From DATGKG01 sp963783145 (GTDB taxonomy: Bacteria; Desulfobacterota; Binatia; Binatales; Binataceae): a stretch of DNA of 64,000 nt. Below the pieces are notes generated by a model. The model did no database searches and had not been told where the DNA came from. It saw nothing but the letters and a program-made list of their open reading frames with translations. This document shows, in pieces, positions 23,843-32,346 of the stretch. The position numbers were made by a program, and so were the translations under genes. Within the stretch, counting starts at the first letter, position 1, and every line of letters begins with the position of its first letter. Where the stretch lies: NCBI GenBank assembly GCA_963783145.1, contig CAWAMM010000003.1, positions 186,001 through 250,000 on the forward strand. The letters are read 5' to 3'.

Positions 23843-25081
23843 CTACTTGATCCGGCGCGTGGGCGTAACGCGCTCGGCTCGGGCCAGGCCGCGCGTCACC
23901 GCTTCATCGCCGAAACGCTGCGCGAGCGCGTCGAGCGCGCGATTGAGCTTCGCGCGCTTCGCATCGGAGCCGGAGGTGGCATCGAAGAGCCCTAGCTGTT
24001 TTGAGGTTGCGCGTTCCAGATTGTGCACCTGCACACCGGCGAGACGAATTTTGTCTTTCTCCTTGACCTTCGAAATGAGATCGATCGCGAGTTTGGTGAT
24101 CTCGGCGCCGTCGTCGGTCGGATGCTCGAGCGAGGAACTTCGCGTCACCAGCGGAAATCGGCCCTGCCCCAGCGGCCTCGCCAGCTTCAGCTTCAACGTA
24201 ACGGTGCGGGCGCGGACGTTGTCGTCGCGCAGCCGCCGCCCGATTGCCTCGCCATGCGCGATCAGCACCCGACGCAGCTCGAGACCGTTCAGATCGAGAT
24301 CGCGCTCGAAGGTGTTCTCCTCGCCATATGACTTCCGTTGCCAATCCGCGATCACCGGGCGCGGATCGATGCCATTGGCCAATTCCCACAAATGAGTTCC
24401 CGATGATCCGAATTGCGCACGCAACGATGAGGCGTCGCGCGCAGCCAGATCGCCAACGGTTTGGATGCCTAGGTCATGCATATGCGCCAGCGTCACGCGT
24501 CCGACGCCCCATAGCCGCTCGACTGGGAGCGCGAACAAGAACTCGCGAACGTATTCGGGCCCGAGCGCGAGCAATCCGTCGGGCTTGCACATGTCGCTGA
24601 GAATCTTCGCCGTCATCTTGGTCGGCGCGATTCCGACCGAAACGACCAGCCCGGTCTCCTCGTGCACGCGGCGCCTGAGCGCGGCGCCCACTTCGAGTGG
24701 CGTGCCGAGTAGTTTCTCGGTGCCGCCGAGATCGAGGAACGCCTCGTCAAGTGAGAGTGGCTCGACCGCGGGACTGAAACTCTCGAACACCTTGCGGACC
24801 ACGCGCGAAATTTCGACATAGCGATCCATCCGGCCAGGAACGAAAATTCCGTGGGGGCAGAGCCGGCGTGCCTCATAGCCGGGCATCGCCGAGCGCACGC
24901 CGAATTTGCGCGCCTCATACGATGCGGAGGTCACGACGCCGCGCGCGCTGCGGCCTCCGACGATGACCGGCACGCCGCGCAGCGCGGGGTTGTCGAGCTG
25001 CTCGACCGACGCGTAGAAGGCGTCCATGTCAGCATGCGCGATAACCCGCTCCCAGCGCGCGTTATCTCCCACCGTCTCCAT
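23843..25081 (-). CDS. dinB: DNA polymerase IV (Y-family)
   Basis: Error-prone translesion polymerase. 412 residues from the ATG at 25081, preceded by AGGA with 7-nt spacing; a longer reading would run into hemG. Catalytic motifs: ADMDAFYASVEQ, then SLDEAFLDLGG with the metal-binding Asp-Glu pair. The KPDGLL and VERLWGVGRVT segments match the thumb. A C-terminal beta-clamp-binding-like QLGLF occurs about 40 residues from the end. It follows hemG by only 8 nt and is probably co-transcribed with the heme genes. No LexA box was noticed. Confidence 0.96.
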   Translation of the reverse strand: METVGDNARWERVIAHADMDAFYASVEQLDNPALRGVPVIVGGRSARGVVTSASYEARKFGVRSAMPGYEARRLCPHGIFVPGRMDRYVEISRVVRKVFESFSPAVEPLSLDEAFLDLGGTEKLLGTPLEVGAALRRRVHEETGLVVSVGIAPTKMTAKILSDMCKPDGLLALGPEYVREFLFALPVERLWGVGRVTLAHMHDLGIQTVGDLAARDASSLRAQFGSSGTHLWELANGIDPRPVIADWQRKSYGEENTFERDLDLNGLELRRVLIAHGEAIGRRLRDDNVRARTVTLKLKLARPLGQGRFPLVTRSSSLEHPTDDGAEITKLAIDLISKVKEKDKIRLAGVQVHNLERATSKQLGLFDATSGSDAKRAKLNRALDALAQRFGDEAVTRGLARAERVTPTRRIK

Positions 25082-25089
25082 GGAAAATC

Positions 25090-26508
25090 CTAGCTGCGGC
25101 TCGCGAGGCGCTCGAACGCGGCCTCGGCGGCGTGCTCGCCGCTGTGTACGCAATCGGGAACGCCGACGCCGCGATAGGCGGCGCCGGCCAGAAAAAGATT
25201 CGGAATGTGCGCGGCGATCTCCTCAATTTTCGCGACCCGATCGAGATGACCGACCGCATATTGCGGCATCGCGGCAGGCCAGCGCTGTACCTCGATCATG
25301 CCGGGTGCGGTGGTAACACCGAGGAGATCGCGAAACTCATCGCGCGCCGCAGCGATCATGTCGTCGTCGGACAGCTTCAGCATGTCGCTCTGCAGCACGC
25401 CCCCGAGGAAAACTCGCGCGAGGATAAATCCCTCGGGCGCGCGACCCTCGAACTTGAGGCTCGAAAAACTGCCGGCGATTATTTTGCGCTTCTCGATCGA
25501 CGGTACCACGAAACCGAACGCTTCGGGCGGTTTGGGGAAATCGGCAACGCGCCAGGTGAGATTTAGGGTCGCCGCCGAGGCATAGGTGATGTAGCCGAGA
25601 TGATCCGCGAGCCGCGATCCGATGCGGCGCAACAGGCGCGCGGCCGTGTACGCCTGCGCGGCGCAAATCACCGCGTCGGTCTCGATTTTTGATCCGTCGG
25701 CGAGAGTGATGCGCCATGCGTCGCTCTCGCGCTCGATCGAGGCGACATCGGCGCCGCGGTGAATCGAGCCTTCGAGTCGCGAGGCGAGCGCGTTCGTCAA
25801 AGTGCTGACGCCGCCGCGCAGCGTAAGGAACAAACTCCAGCGCGCGCCGCTGGTGCCGGCTTGCTGCACCGTGCGGGCCGCCTCGGCCGCGTGCATCCCG
25901 CGCATCAGGCTTCCATGGCGCCGCTCCATCTCGACAAAGCGCGGCATCGTCGCGCTCATACTGAGTTGCTCGGGATCGGCCGTGTAGATACCACCCGCGA
26001 GCGGCTGCGCGACGCGATCGAGCACCTCGCGGCCGAGGCGCCGCGTCACGAACGATGCGAGACTTTCATCGCTCGCATCCTCTCGCCTGGGAATCATCGG
26101 CTCCAGCGCCATCCGCAGCTTGCCCCACGGCGAGAAGAGCGGGCTGCTGATCACAGGCCAGATGTGCATCGGCGCGAGGAGGGAAAATCCAACCGGGATC
26201 TCGACCAGGCGTCCGCGTCGCACGACGTAGGTTTTGCGAAACCGCGCTTGAGTCGGAATCAGTTCCGCTTCGAGACCGAGCCGGCGCGCGAGTTGCGCCG
26301 CCCAGGGCTTTTCGGTGAGAAACGAGTCGGTCCCCGTTTCCATAACGAAGCCGTCGCGCACGATGGTCCGCAACGAGCCGCCGAGGTGCTCGCCACGTTC
26401 GAGAATAGTTACCTCGACCGGCATCTCGCGCGCGATCGCAAGCTCGCTGATGCGATTCGCCGCGGCCAGGCCAGTGATACCCCCGCCGATTATTGCGACA
26501 CGAGGAAT
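25090..26508 (-). CDS. hemG: Protoporphyrinogen/coproporphyrinogen oxidase (HemY-type), ATT start
   Basis: FAD-dependent oxidase of late heme synthesis. The frame encodes PRVAIIGGGITGLAAANRI upstream of the first ATG (26424), which is the FAD dinucleotide-binding motif and must be part of the protein. No ATG, GTG or TTG exists between that motif and the preceding in-frame stop. ATT at 26508-26506 gives MPRVAIIGGGITG, an ideal family start, with AGG 6 nt upstream. The total is then 472 residues, a normal length. Later hallmarks are ERGEHLGGSLRT, GTDSFL and the C-terminal FLAGAAYRGVGVPDCVHSG. It lies 37 nt after hemH. Confidence 0.9.
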   Translation of the reverse strand: MPRVAIIGGGITGLAAANRISELAIAREMPVEVTILERGEHLGGSLRTIVRDGFVMETGTDSFLTEKPWAAQLARRLGLEAELIPTQARFRKTYVVRRGRLVEIPVGFSLLAPMHIWPVISSPLFSPWGKLRMALEPMIPRREDASDESLASFVTRRLGREVLDRVAQPLAGGIYTADPEQLSMSATMPRFVEMERRHGSLMRGMHAAEAARTVQQAGTSGARWSLFLTLRGGVSTLTNALASRLEGSIHRGADVASIERESDAWRITLADGSKIETDAVICAAQAYTAARLLRRIGSRLADHLGYITYASAATLNLTWRVADFPKPPEAFGFVVPSIEKRKIIAGSFSSLKFEGRAPEGFILARVFLGGVLQSDMLKLSDDDMIAAARDEFRDLLGVTTAPGMIEVQRWPAAMPQYAVGHLDRVAKIEEIAAHIPNLFLAGAAYRGVGVPDCVHSGEHAAEAAFERLASRS

Positions 26509-26545
26509 TTTCCGCCTGCTCTCCGTCGCACAGCTCCTCTGGAGT

Positions 26546-27457
26546 TCACCGTTTCAAATGCTGTCGCACAATTTCAACCATCATGTCGATGAACGCCGGA
26601 TGCTCACCAACGGTGGCCGCGCGAACCATCTTCACCCCGCACTCGCGCGCGATCTTCGCCGCCTCGACATCGAGATCGTACAGCACTTCGATGTGATCGC
26701 ACAGAAATCCAATCGGCATCACCACCGTCGGCTTTCCGTCGAGCTTTTGAATGACTGCTGAAATGTCGGGCTCCAGCCACGGATCGCGAGGAGCGCCGCT
26801 GCGGCTCTGAAAGGCGAGGGTCCATGACTCCCGACCCAATCGCGAAGCCACTGCCGTAGCGGATTCGCGAATCTGATCGGCGTAGCCGCTCGCCTTGTCC
26901 ATCGCGACCGGGATGCTATGCGCGGTGAAAATCAGTGCGGCGGATTTTGCTTCAGATGGTTGGAGTCTCGCGAAGGCCTCACTGACGCGCTCCGCTACCG
27001 CCCCGACAAACTTCGGATGCACGTGCCACGGCGTAGGATATTCAACCTGCGGCGCATATCCGCCGATTTTCGCCCGCGCATCATCGACGGCGGCTTGGTA
27101 GCGTTCCCAGCTCGCCTCGCATCGATGTGCCGCCAATATGAATCCGAGAGTTCTTTTCGCGCGATTCGCCGTTAGTTCCTCCATCGTATCGACGAGATAC
27201 GGGTCCCAGTTGCGCATGCCGACAAGGACCGGGATATCGATGCCGTCGCGGCGCAGCCGCGCGCGCAGCGCCTCCGCCTGGCGCATCGTGTGTTCGTTGT
27301 ATGGCGAACGCCCGCCCATCACCTCATAGTGATGAACGACTTCCTCATAGCGCTCTTTCGGGATCGGGCGGCCGCGCAGAATGTTGTCGAGGAAGGGCCG
27401 AACCTCTTCGGCGCGCCTCGGTCCGCCGAATCCGATAAGAAGAACCGCATCCACCAT
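26546..27457 (-). CDS. hemH: Ferrochelatase
   Basis: Inserts iron into protoporphyrin IX or coproporphyrin III. 303 residues. Signature segments are VLLIGFGGP, FTAHSIP (catalytic His), FQSRSGAPRDPWLEPD, IGFLCDHIEVLYDLDVEA. The start follows the HemD-HemE fusion stop by 3 nt and hemG follows. The hemE-hemH-hemG order is that of Gram-positive hemEHY operons, which run the coproporphyrin route; no hemQ is in the window, so the route is open. Confidence 0.96.
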   Translation of the reverse strand: MVDAVLLIGFGGPRRAEEVRPFLDNILRGRPIPKERYEEVVHHYEVMGGRSPYNEHTMRQAEALRARLRRDGIDIPVLVGMRNWDPYLVDTMEELTANRAKRTLGFILAAHRCEASWERYQAAVDDARAKIGGYAPQVEYPTPWHVHPKFVGAVAERVSEAFARLQPSEAKSAALIFTAHSIPVAMDKASGYADQIRESATAVASRLGRESWTLAFQSRSGAPRDPWLEPDISAVIQKLDGKPTVVMPIGFLCDHIEVLYDLDVEAAKIARECGVKMVRAATVGEHPAFIDMMVEIVRQHLKR

Positions 27458-27460
27458 GAG

Positions 27461-29434
27461 TCATGAACGCGCTGAGGAACTGCTCATCTCGTGAACCGCA
27501 TCGACCAGCGCGATCGCATGATCGACCGGAGTCTCGGGTAGGATGCCGTGACCGAGATTGAAAATGTGTCCGGGGCGGCCCGCGGCCTGATCGAGGATTG
27601 CTTTCGTACGGTTGCGAATTTCAGGAATGTCCGCAAACAGCGCGATCGGATCCAGGTTGCCCTGCACCGCGATATCGTAGCCGAGGCGCGCCCACGCCTC
27701 GCCGAGGTTGACCCGCCAATCGAGTCCGATGACGTCGCCGCCGGCCTCGCGCATCAGCTCGAGCAGGTTGCCCGTCACGGTACCGAAGTGAATCACCGGC
27801 ACGCCCGGCCTAATTGCCGAGATGATCGACGCGGTATGCGGCAAAACGAAGCGCCGATAGTCGTCGGGCCCAAGGTTTCCCACCCACGAATCGAACAGCT
27901 GCACCACATCCGCGCCCGCATCGACCTGCATCTTGAGATAGGCCGAGGTGGTGCGCGCAATCAGCTCCATCAGGCGGTGCCAGGTGTCGGGATGGTTGTA
28001 CATCATGGTCTTGGTGGCCTGATATTGGCGCGATGCGCCGCCCTCGATCAGGTACGACGCCAAGGTGAAGGGAGCGCCTGCAAAGCCGATTAGTGGCGTT
28101 TTCCCGCCCAGCGCCTGATGCACCAATTTGATTGATTCGCCTACAAACTGAAGCGACGAGATATCGACCGCGGGAATGCGATCGAGGTCTGCGTCCGTGC
28201 GGATCGGCCGAGCGATTTGCGGACCGTCGCCGCTTTCGTAATGGAGGCCCACCTCCATCGGGACCAGCGGCAGCAGAATATCGGCAAAGATAATCGCCGC
28301 ATCGACGCCGAGGCGTTGCACCGCAAATGCGGTCACTTCGGTGGCCAGCTCCGGGCGCGTACACATTTCGAGGAAGCCGTGCTGGGCGCGAATCTTCCGG
28401 TACTCGGGCATGTAACGCCCCGCCTGCCGCATCAGCCAAATCGGGGTGTAGGGCGTGGGCTCGCACCGGCATGCCTTCATGAAGGGATGATCCCATCGCG
28501 GCGATCGCGCGAGGTTTTCGGTGAGCGATTTTTTCTTAGGCGGCGGGGTCACCACTTCAATCTGGGCCGGGTGATCGCGCTTCGCCTCGAGGATCCCGCG
28601 CGCGCGCTGCGCCGCTTCCTTTATCAGATGTCCGAGCTTCGAATGCTCAGGCTCGAAGTCAGGGTGAATTCCATTAGTCGCCAATTCCGCAGAGCAGACC
28701 GGCCCGATCGATCCGATCGCCATCATCGCAAAGCCGGCGCGAACTTCCGCGCCGATTCCCTCAGCCTCGGCCATCTGCACGAGGTTCACCACCTGGCTCG
28801 CGCTGGTGAAGAGCGCTACATCGGCTTCGCGCGAGGCGATCGCTGTCAACGCCGCGCGCATCGGCGCGCGATCGGTCGGCAGCGTCCATCGATAGACCGG
28901 TACCGTCGTCACTTGCGCGCCGCGAGCTTCCAATCCGGCGAGCAGATCGCGATTCGATACGCCGTATTCCTGGACCGCGACCCTTTTCCCATCGAGGCGG
29001 ATTTGTTTCGCGAGATCGTCGAGGAGCTCGCGCCAGGTGCTCGGCTCGCGCGCGACGATGGCCGGCTCCAGTCCGAGTTCACGCACTACCCTGGTGGGTT
29101 TGGGGCCGCGCACCACGACGGTAGTTTTGCCGAGCGCCGCGATGAGTGCCGCGCGCGCGTGGCGCGTCTCCATCACCTGGAATAGCGCGCGAACGCCCAC
29201 GCCGGTAAGGAGAATCACGATCTCGAATTCGCCTGCCAGCAGGTGCTGCGCGAAGTCCAGCGCGGCGTGATTGTCTTCGAGCGGGACCTCGCGCATGGCA
29301 GGCGCGACGACCGCGACGGCGCCGAGCCGCTCCAGCATCTTCGCGGTTTCCGCGGCCATCCGGCTTTCGAAGGCCACGACACGCAGGCCGCGGAAATTGG
29401 CGGATTCCTCGATGGTTTGGGTTTCCGGTTCCAT
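27461..29434 (-). CDS. hemDE: Fused uroporphyrinogen-III synthase / uroporphyrinogen decarboxylase (HemD-HemE)
   Basis: 657 residues in two domains. Residues about 15-275 match HemD: LLTGVGVRALFQVM, VAVQEYGVSNRDLLAGLEARGAQVTTVPVYRW, FTSASQVVNLVQ. A linker with PPPKKK near residue 298 leads to HemE, about 305-657, with PIWLMRQAGRYMPEYRK at 331-347, FADILLPL, GFAGAPFTLASYLIEGG and FDSWVGNLGPDDYRRFVLP. Both halves look complete. The fusion would channel uroporphyrinogen III straight to coproporphyrinogen III. It is the first gene of the hemDE-hemH-hemG-dinB operon. Confidence 0.96.
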   Translation of the reverse strand: MEPETQTIEESANFRGLRVVAFESRMAAETAKMLERLGAVAVVAPAMREVPLEDNHAALDFAQHLLAGEFEIVILLTGVGVRALFQVMETRHARAALIAALGKTTVVVRGPKPTRVVRELGLEPAIVAREPSTWRELLDDLAKQIRLDGKRVAVQEYGVSNRDLLAGLEARGAQVTTVPVYRWTLPTDRAPMRAALTAIASREADVALFTSASQVVNLVQMAEAEGIGAEVRAGFAMMAIGSIGPVCSAELATNGIHPDFEPEHSKLGHLIKEAAQRARGILEAKRDHPAQIEVVTPPPKKKSLTENLARSPRWDHPFMKACRCEPTPYTPIWLMRQAGRYMPEYRKIRAQHGFLEMCTRPELATEVTAFAVQRLGVDAAIIFADILLPLVPMEVGLHYESGDGPQIARPIRTDADLDRIPAVDISSLQFVGESIKLVHQALGGKTPLIGFAGAPFTLASYLIEGGASRQYQATKTMMYNHPDTWHRLMELIARTTSAYLKMQVDAGADVVQLFDSWVGNLGPDDYRRFVLPHTASIISAIRPGVPVIHFGTVTGNLLELMREAGGDVIGLDWRVNLGEAWARLGYDIAVQGNLDPIALFADIPEIRNRTKAILDQAAGRPGHIFNLGHGILPETPVDHAIALVDAVHEMSSSSARS

Positions 29435-29533
29435 GGTGACGGTCGCTCCAGTCTATCCTGTCGGACCGCAGTCGCCCAAGTGCGGTTTCCACGCGCTTTG
29501 CATCCGCACGCTGGATTGCTACCAATTTTGATT

Positions 29534-31204
29534 ATGATAGTCTGGCCCACGCTGGTCGCTTTCGCCCTCGCAACGATTGTTGCGGTATCCGCGTTCGCGG
29601 ATGAACCTTCTCATGAGCATGCCGCCCCCAGTTCGACCGCGGCACCCGAGCAACTCTATGCGGGACTCGGCAATGTTCATCATCCGGTTTCGACCAAATC
29701 TGAACTGGCGCAAAAATATTTCGACCAGGGCCTCGCGTTCGATTACGGCTTCAATCATGCCGAGGCCTACCAATCGTTCGCGGCGGCGGGCGCGCTCGAT
29801 CCCAATCTGGCGATGGCGAATTGGGGCATCGCGCTGGTGCTCGGACCCAATTACAACCTGCCCGGCAACGCCGATGCGATGAAAATCGCCTACGGCGCGA
29901 TCCTCCGCGCGCAAGCGCTGAAAGGGTCCGCAAGTCCGGAGGAGCGGGCGCTTATCGATGCGCTCGCCAAGCGCTATGGCGCCGACGGCAAGCAAACCCC
30001 CGCGCGCGAGCAGGCCTACGCGGACGCGATGCGCGAAGTCGCGCACAAGTATCCGGACGATCCCGACGTGCAAGCGCTGTTCGCCGAGTCGTTAATGGAT
30101 TTGCATCCGTGGGCGCTATGGACGTCCGACGGCAAACCCGGTCCCCAAACCGTCGAGCTGGTTGCGACGCTGGAGCGCACGTTGAAAGAGCACCCTGATC
30201 ATCTTGGCGCAAATCACTACTACATCCATGCGATGGAGGCCTCACCGCATCCGGAGCGCGCGCTGCCGAGTGCGAAGCGGCTGGCCACCATGGCGCCGAT
30301 GCAGGGTCATCTGGTCCACATGCCTGCCCACGTATATGTACGGACGGGCAAGTATCACGCCTCCTCCGAGGCGAATGAGGCGGCGATCAAGGCGGACCAA
30401 TATTTCCTCGCTAAGTCACATGAGACCGGGGTCTATCCGGCGATGTATGCGATCCACAACTTCGATTTCCTGCTCTATTCGGAGATGATGGAGGGGCGCA
30501 AACGCGACTCGCTCAAGACCGCACGCGATCTCAAGGCCGCGGTTCCGATCGAAATCGTTAAGGCTATGCCGATGGCCGAGGTGATGTGGCCCAAGCCCTA
30601 CTTCGCAATGGCGCGGTTTGGGGCCTGGGACGAAATCCTTGCGGAGCCGGCGCCGCCCAGGGAGTTCCCATACACCACCGCGATGTGGCATTACGCGCGC
30701 GGCCTCGCCTTCGCCGCCAAGGGAAAACCTGACGAGGCCGAGGCCGAGCGCAAGGCCCTCGATGCGAGCGCCGCCAACGTGCCCAGCGACTTCACGATCG
30801 GTCCGAGCAACGCGGCGGCGGCGATAATCAGACTTGCATCGCAAATTCTCGCCGGTGCGATCGCAAGCACGCGCGGCCATCATAATGAAGCGATTCGCGA
30901 TTACACTGAAGCGGTCCGGACCCAGGATGCCCTCGGGTACGACGAGCCGCCCTCGTGGTATTATCCGGTGCGCGAAACGCTCGGCGCGGAACTGCTCGCG
31001 AACAAACAGGCCGCGCAGGCCGAGGCGGTTTATCGCGCCGACTTGAAACGCAATCCCGACAATCCCCGCTCGCTTTTTGGCCTCGCGGAAAGTCTGCGAG
31101 CTGAGGGCAAAACCCAGGAGGCCGCGCAAGTCGAGGAACGTTTCACAAAGGGATGGGCGCATGCGGACATCACGCTGACGCCGGAAAAAGTCGCCTCGCA
31201 GTAG
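29534..31204 (+). CDS. Secreted TPR-repeat protein
   Basis: 556 residues from ATG 29534 (a TTG two codons earlier is possible). A signal peptide (WPTLVAFALATIVAVSAFA) is followed by a His-rich stretch and many helix-turn-helix repeats with TPR character, for example AQKYFDQGLAFDYGFNHAEAYQSFAAAGALDPNLAMANWG and AQAEAVYRADLKRNPDNPRSLFGLAESLRAEGK. The conserved blocks HYYIHAMEASPHPERAL and GHLVHMPAHVYVRTGKY recur in a widespread uncharacterised family. It lies divergently from hemDE and is probably periplasmic. Confidence 0.85.
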   Translation: MIVWPTLVAFALATIVAVSAFADEPSHEHAAPSSTAAPEQLYAGLGNVHHPVSTKSELAQKYFDQGLAFDYGFNHAEAYQSFAAAGALDPNLAMANWGIALVLGPNYNLPGNADAMKIAYGAILRAQALKGSASPEERALIDALAKRYGADGKQTPAREQAYADAMREVAHKYPDDPDVQALFAESLMDLHPWALWTSDGKPGPQTVELVATLERTLKEHPDHLGANHYYIHAMEASPHPERALPSAKRLATMAPMQGHLVHMPAHVYVRTGKYHASSEANEAAIKADQYFLAKSHETGVYPAMYAIHNFDFLLYSEMMEGRKRDSLKTARDLKAAVPIEIVKAMPMAEVMWPKPYFAMARFGAWDEILAEPAPPREFPYTTAMWHYARGLAFAAKGKPDEAEAERKALDASAANVPSDFTIGPSNAAAAIIRLASQILAGAIASTRGHHNEAIRDYTEAVRTQDALGYDEPPSWYYPVRETLGAELLANKQAAQAEAVYRADLKRNPDNPRSLFGLAESLRAEGKTQEAAQVEERFTKGWAHADITLTPEKVASQ

Positions 31205-31536
31205 CTTGCAAGGGGTTGCCTTGTGGCGGGGCAGCAATGAGGAAATAATCAGGTTAGGGTGCATTGTCCGTCGGCCCTGAAAGCGGGGCGTGAAGCGGAA
31301 GCGCAAAAACAAACCCACTCGCGGATCAGCGAAATTACATAAACGAACCCACCGAAGCCGCACTGCTTAGCATCGAAAGTGAAAAAACAAACCCACTAAA
31401 GCCGCGCGGATGCTACGTCTTCGCTGTTTCTTCGCCTTACCATCGAACCGATGGGTGCAGATGCCGCGAGCACGAGAAGGCTTATCGGCGAAAACCATTT
31501 TGCTCACCCAGTGGCGCGTGTGTTACCTGTCGCTCC
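31205..31536. other. Intergenic region with a degenerate AAACRAACCCAC repeat
   Basis: A 332-nt spacer before the crotonase gene. It has no ORF I can support. Three copies of a 13-nt AAACRAACCCACY sequence lie at 31307-31319, 31341-31353 and 31385-31397, spaced 34 and 44 nt. No clear promoter for the downstream gene was identified. Confidence 0.6.
31307..31397. repeat. Three copies of AAACRAACCCACY
   Basis: Copies at 31307 and 31385 are identical (AAACAAACCCACT). The middle copy at 31341 differs at two positions (AAACGAACCCACC). Spacers differ in sequence. It is not a CRISPR, since repeats are too short and unevenly spaced. Confidence 0.6.
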
Positions 31537-32307
31537 ATGAGTGAAGCTGTAGTCCTGGTAGCGAAAGACCATCGGCTGGCGACGGTCACCCTGAATCGTC
31601 CCGAGAAGCTCAACGCCCTCAATGCGGAACTGCGTTCGACCTTCTGCAAGACGATGCAACAACTGCGCGCCGATGCCGAAGTCGGATGCGTGATCATCAC
31701 CGGCGCAGGTCGCGCGTTTTGCGCGGGCCTCGACCTGCGGGAACTATCCACCGCGCAACTGCGTGAGATGGGCGGCGCCAACTTCATCTCGGTTATCGAG
31801 GATATGGAAGTTCCGGTCATCGCCGCGGTGAATGGTTTCGCCGTCACCGGTGGATTCGAGCTGGCGCTGGCCTGCGACATCATGATCGCCGCCGAGAGCG
31901 CGCAGTTCGCCGATACCCATGCGCGCGTGGGCGTGATGCCGGGAGGCGGAATGACGGCGCGGCTTCCACAAGCAGTCGGCATCCGCAAGGCGAAGGAGCT
32001 TTCGTTGACCGGGAACTATCTGACTGCGCAGGAAGCCGAAAAGCGGGGCCTCGTGAACCGGGTGGTGCCGAACGCAAAGCTGATGGAGGTCGCGCGGGAA
32101 CTCGCCGCGCAGATCCTCAGTTGTGATCCATTGATGGTGCGGCAGATCAAGCGTCTATACGATTTGACCTCTCGCGCCAACGTCGGCGACGGACTGCGTA
32201 TCGAGCAGGATTTTTCTCGCGCGCACAGCCTCAGCCGCGACCTCGGCGACATGGAGACGCGGCGGCAGCGGGTGATGGAGCGCGGCCGCGCGCAGAAAGC
32301 CAACTAA
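31537..32307 (+). CDS. Enoyl-CoA hydratase/isomerase family protein
   Basis: 256-residue crotonase-fold protein. The oxyanion-hole segments ITGAGRAFCAGLDL and AAVNGFAVTGGFELALACDI are intact. The first catalytic Glu of enoyl-CoA hydratase is kept (GGFELA). The second, normally in a PE context, is replaced: the segment reads FADTHARVG. Hydration of ordinary enoyl-CoAs is thus doubtful, and an isomerase or lyase role is possible. The C-terminal IKRLYD and LGDMETRRQRVMERG helices are usual. It lies 39 nt before the secreted methyltransferase gene. Confidence 0.9.
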   Translation: MSEAVVLVAKDHRLATVTLNRPEKLNALNAELRSTFCKTMQQLRADAEVGCVIITGAGRAFCAGLDLRELSTAQLREMGGANFISVIEDMEVPVIAAVNGFAVTGGFELALACDIMIAAESAQFADTHARVGVMPGGGMTARLPQAVGIRKAKELSLTGNYLTAQEAEKRGLVNRVVPNAKLMEVARELAAQILSCDPLMVRQIKRLYDLTSRANVGDGLRIEQDFSRAHSLSRDLGDMETRRQRVMERGRAQKAN

Positions 32308-32346
32308 CCAGCGCGGCCCACAACTTCTCGACCAAAGGAGATCTGC

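Noticed and set aside
31307..31397. CRISPR array
   Set aside because: Only three 13-nt copies with unequal spacers and no cas genes.
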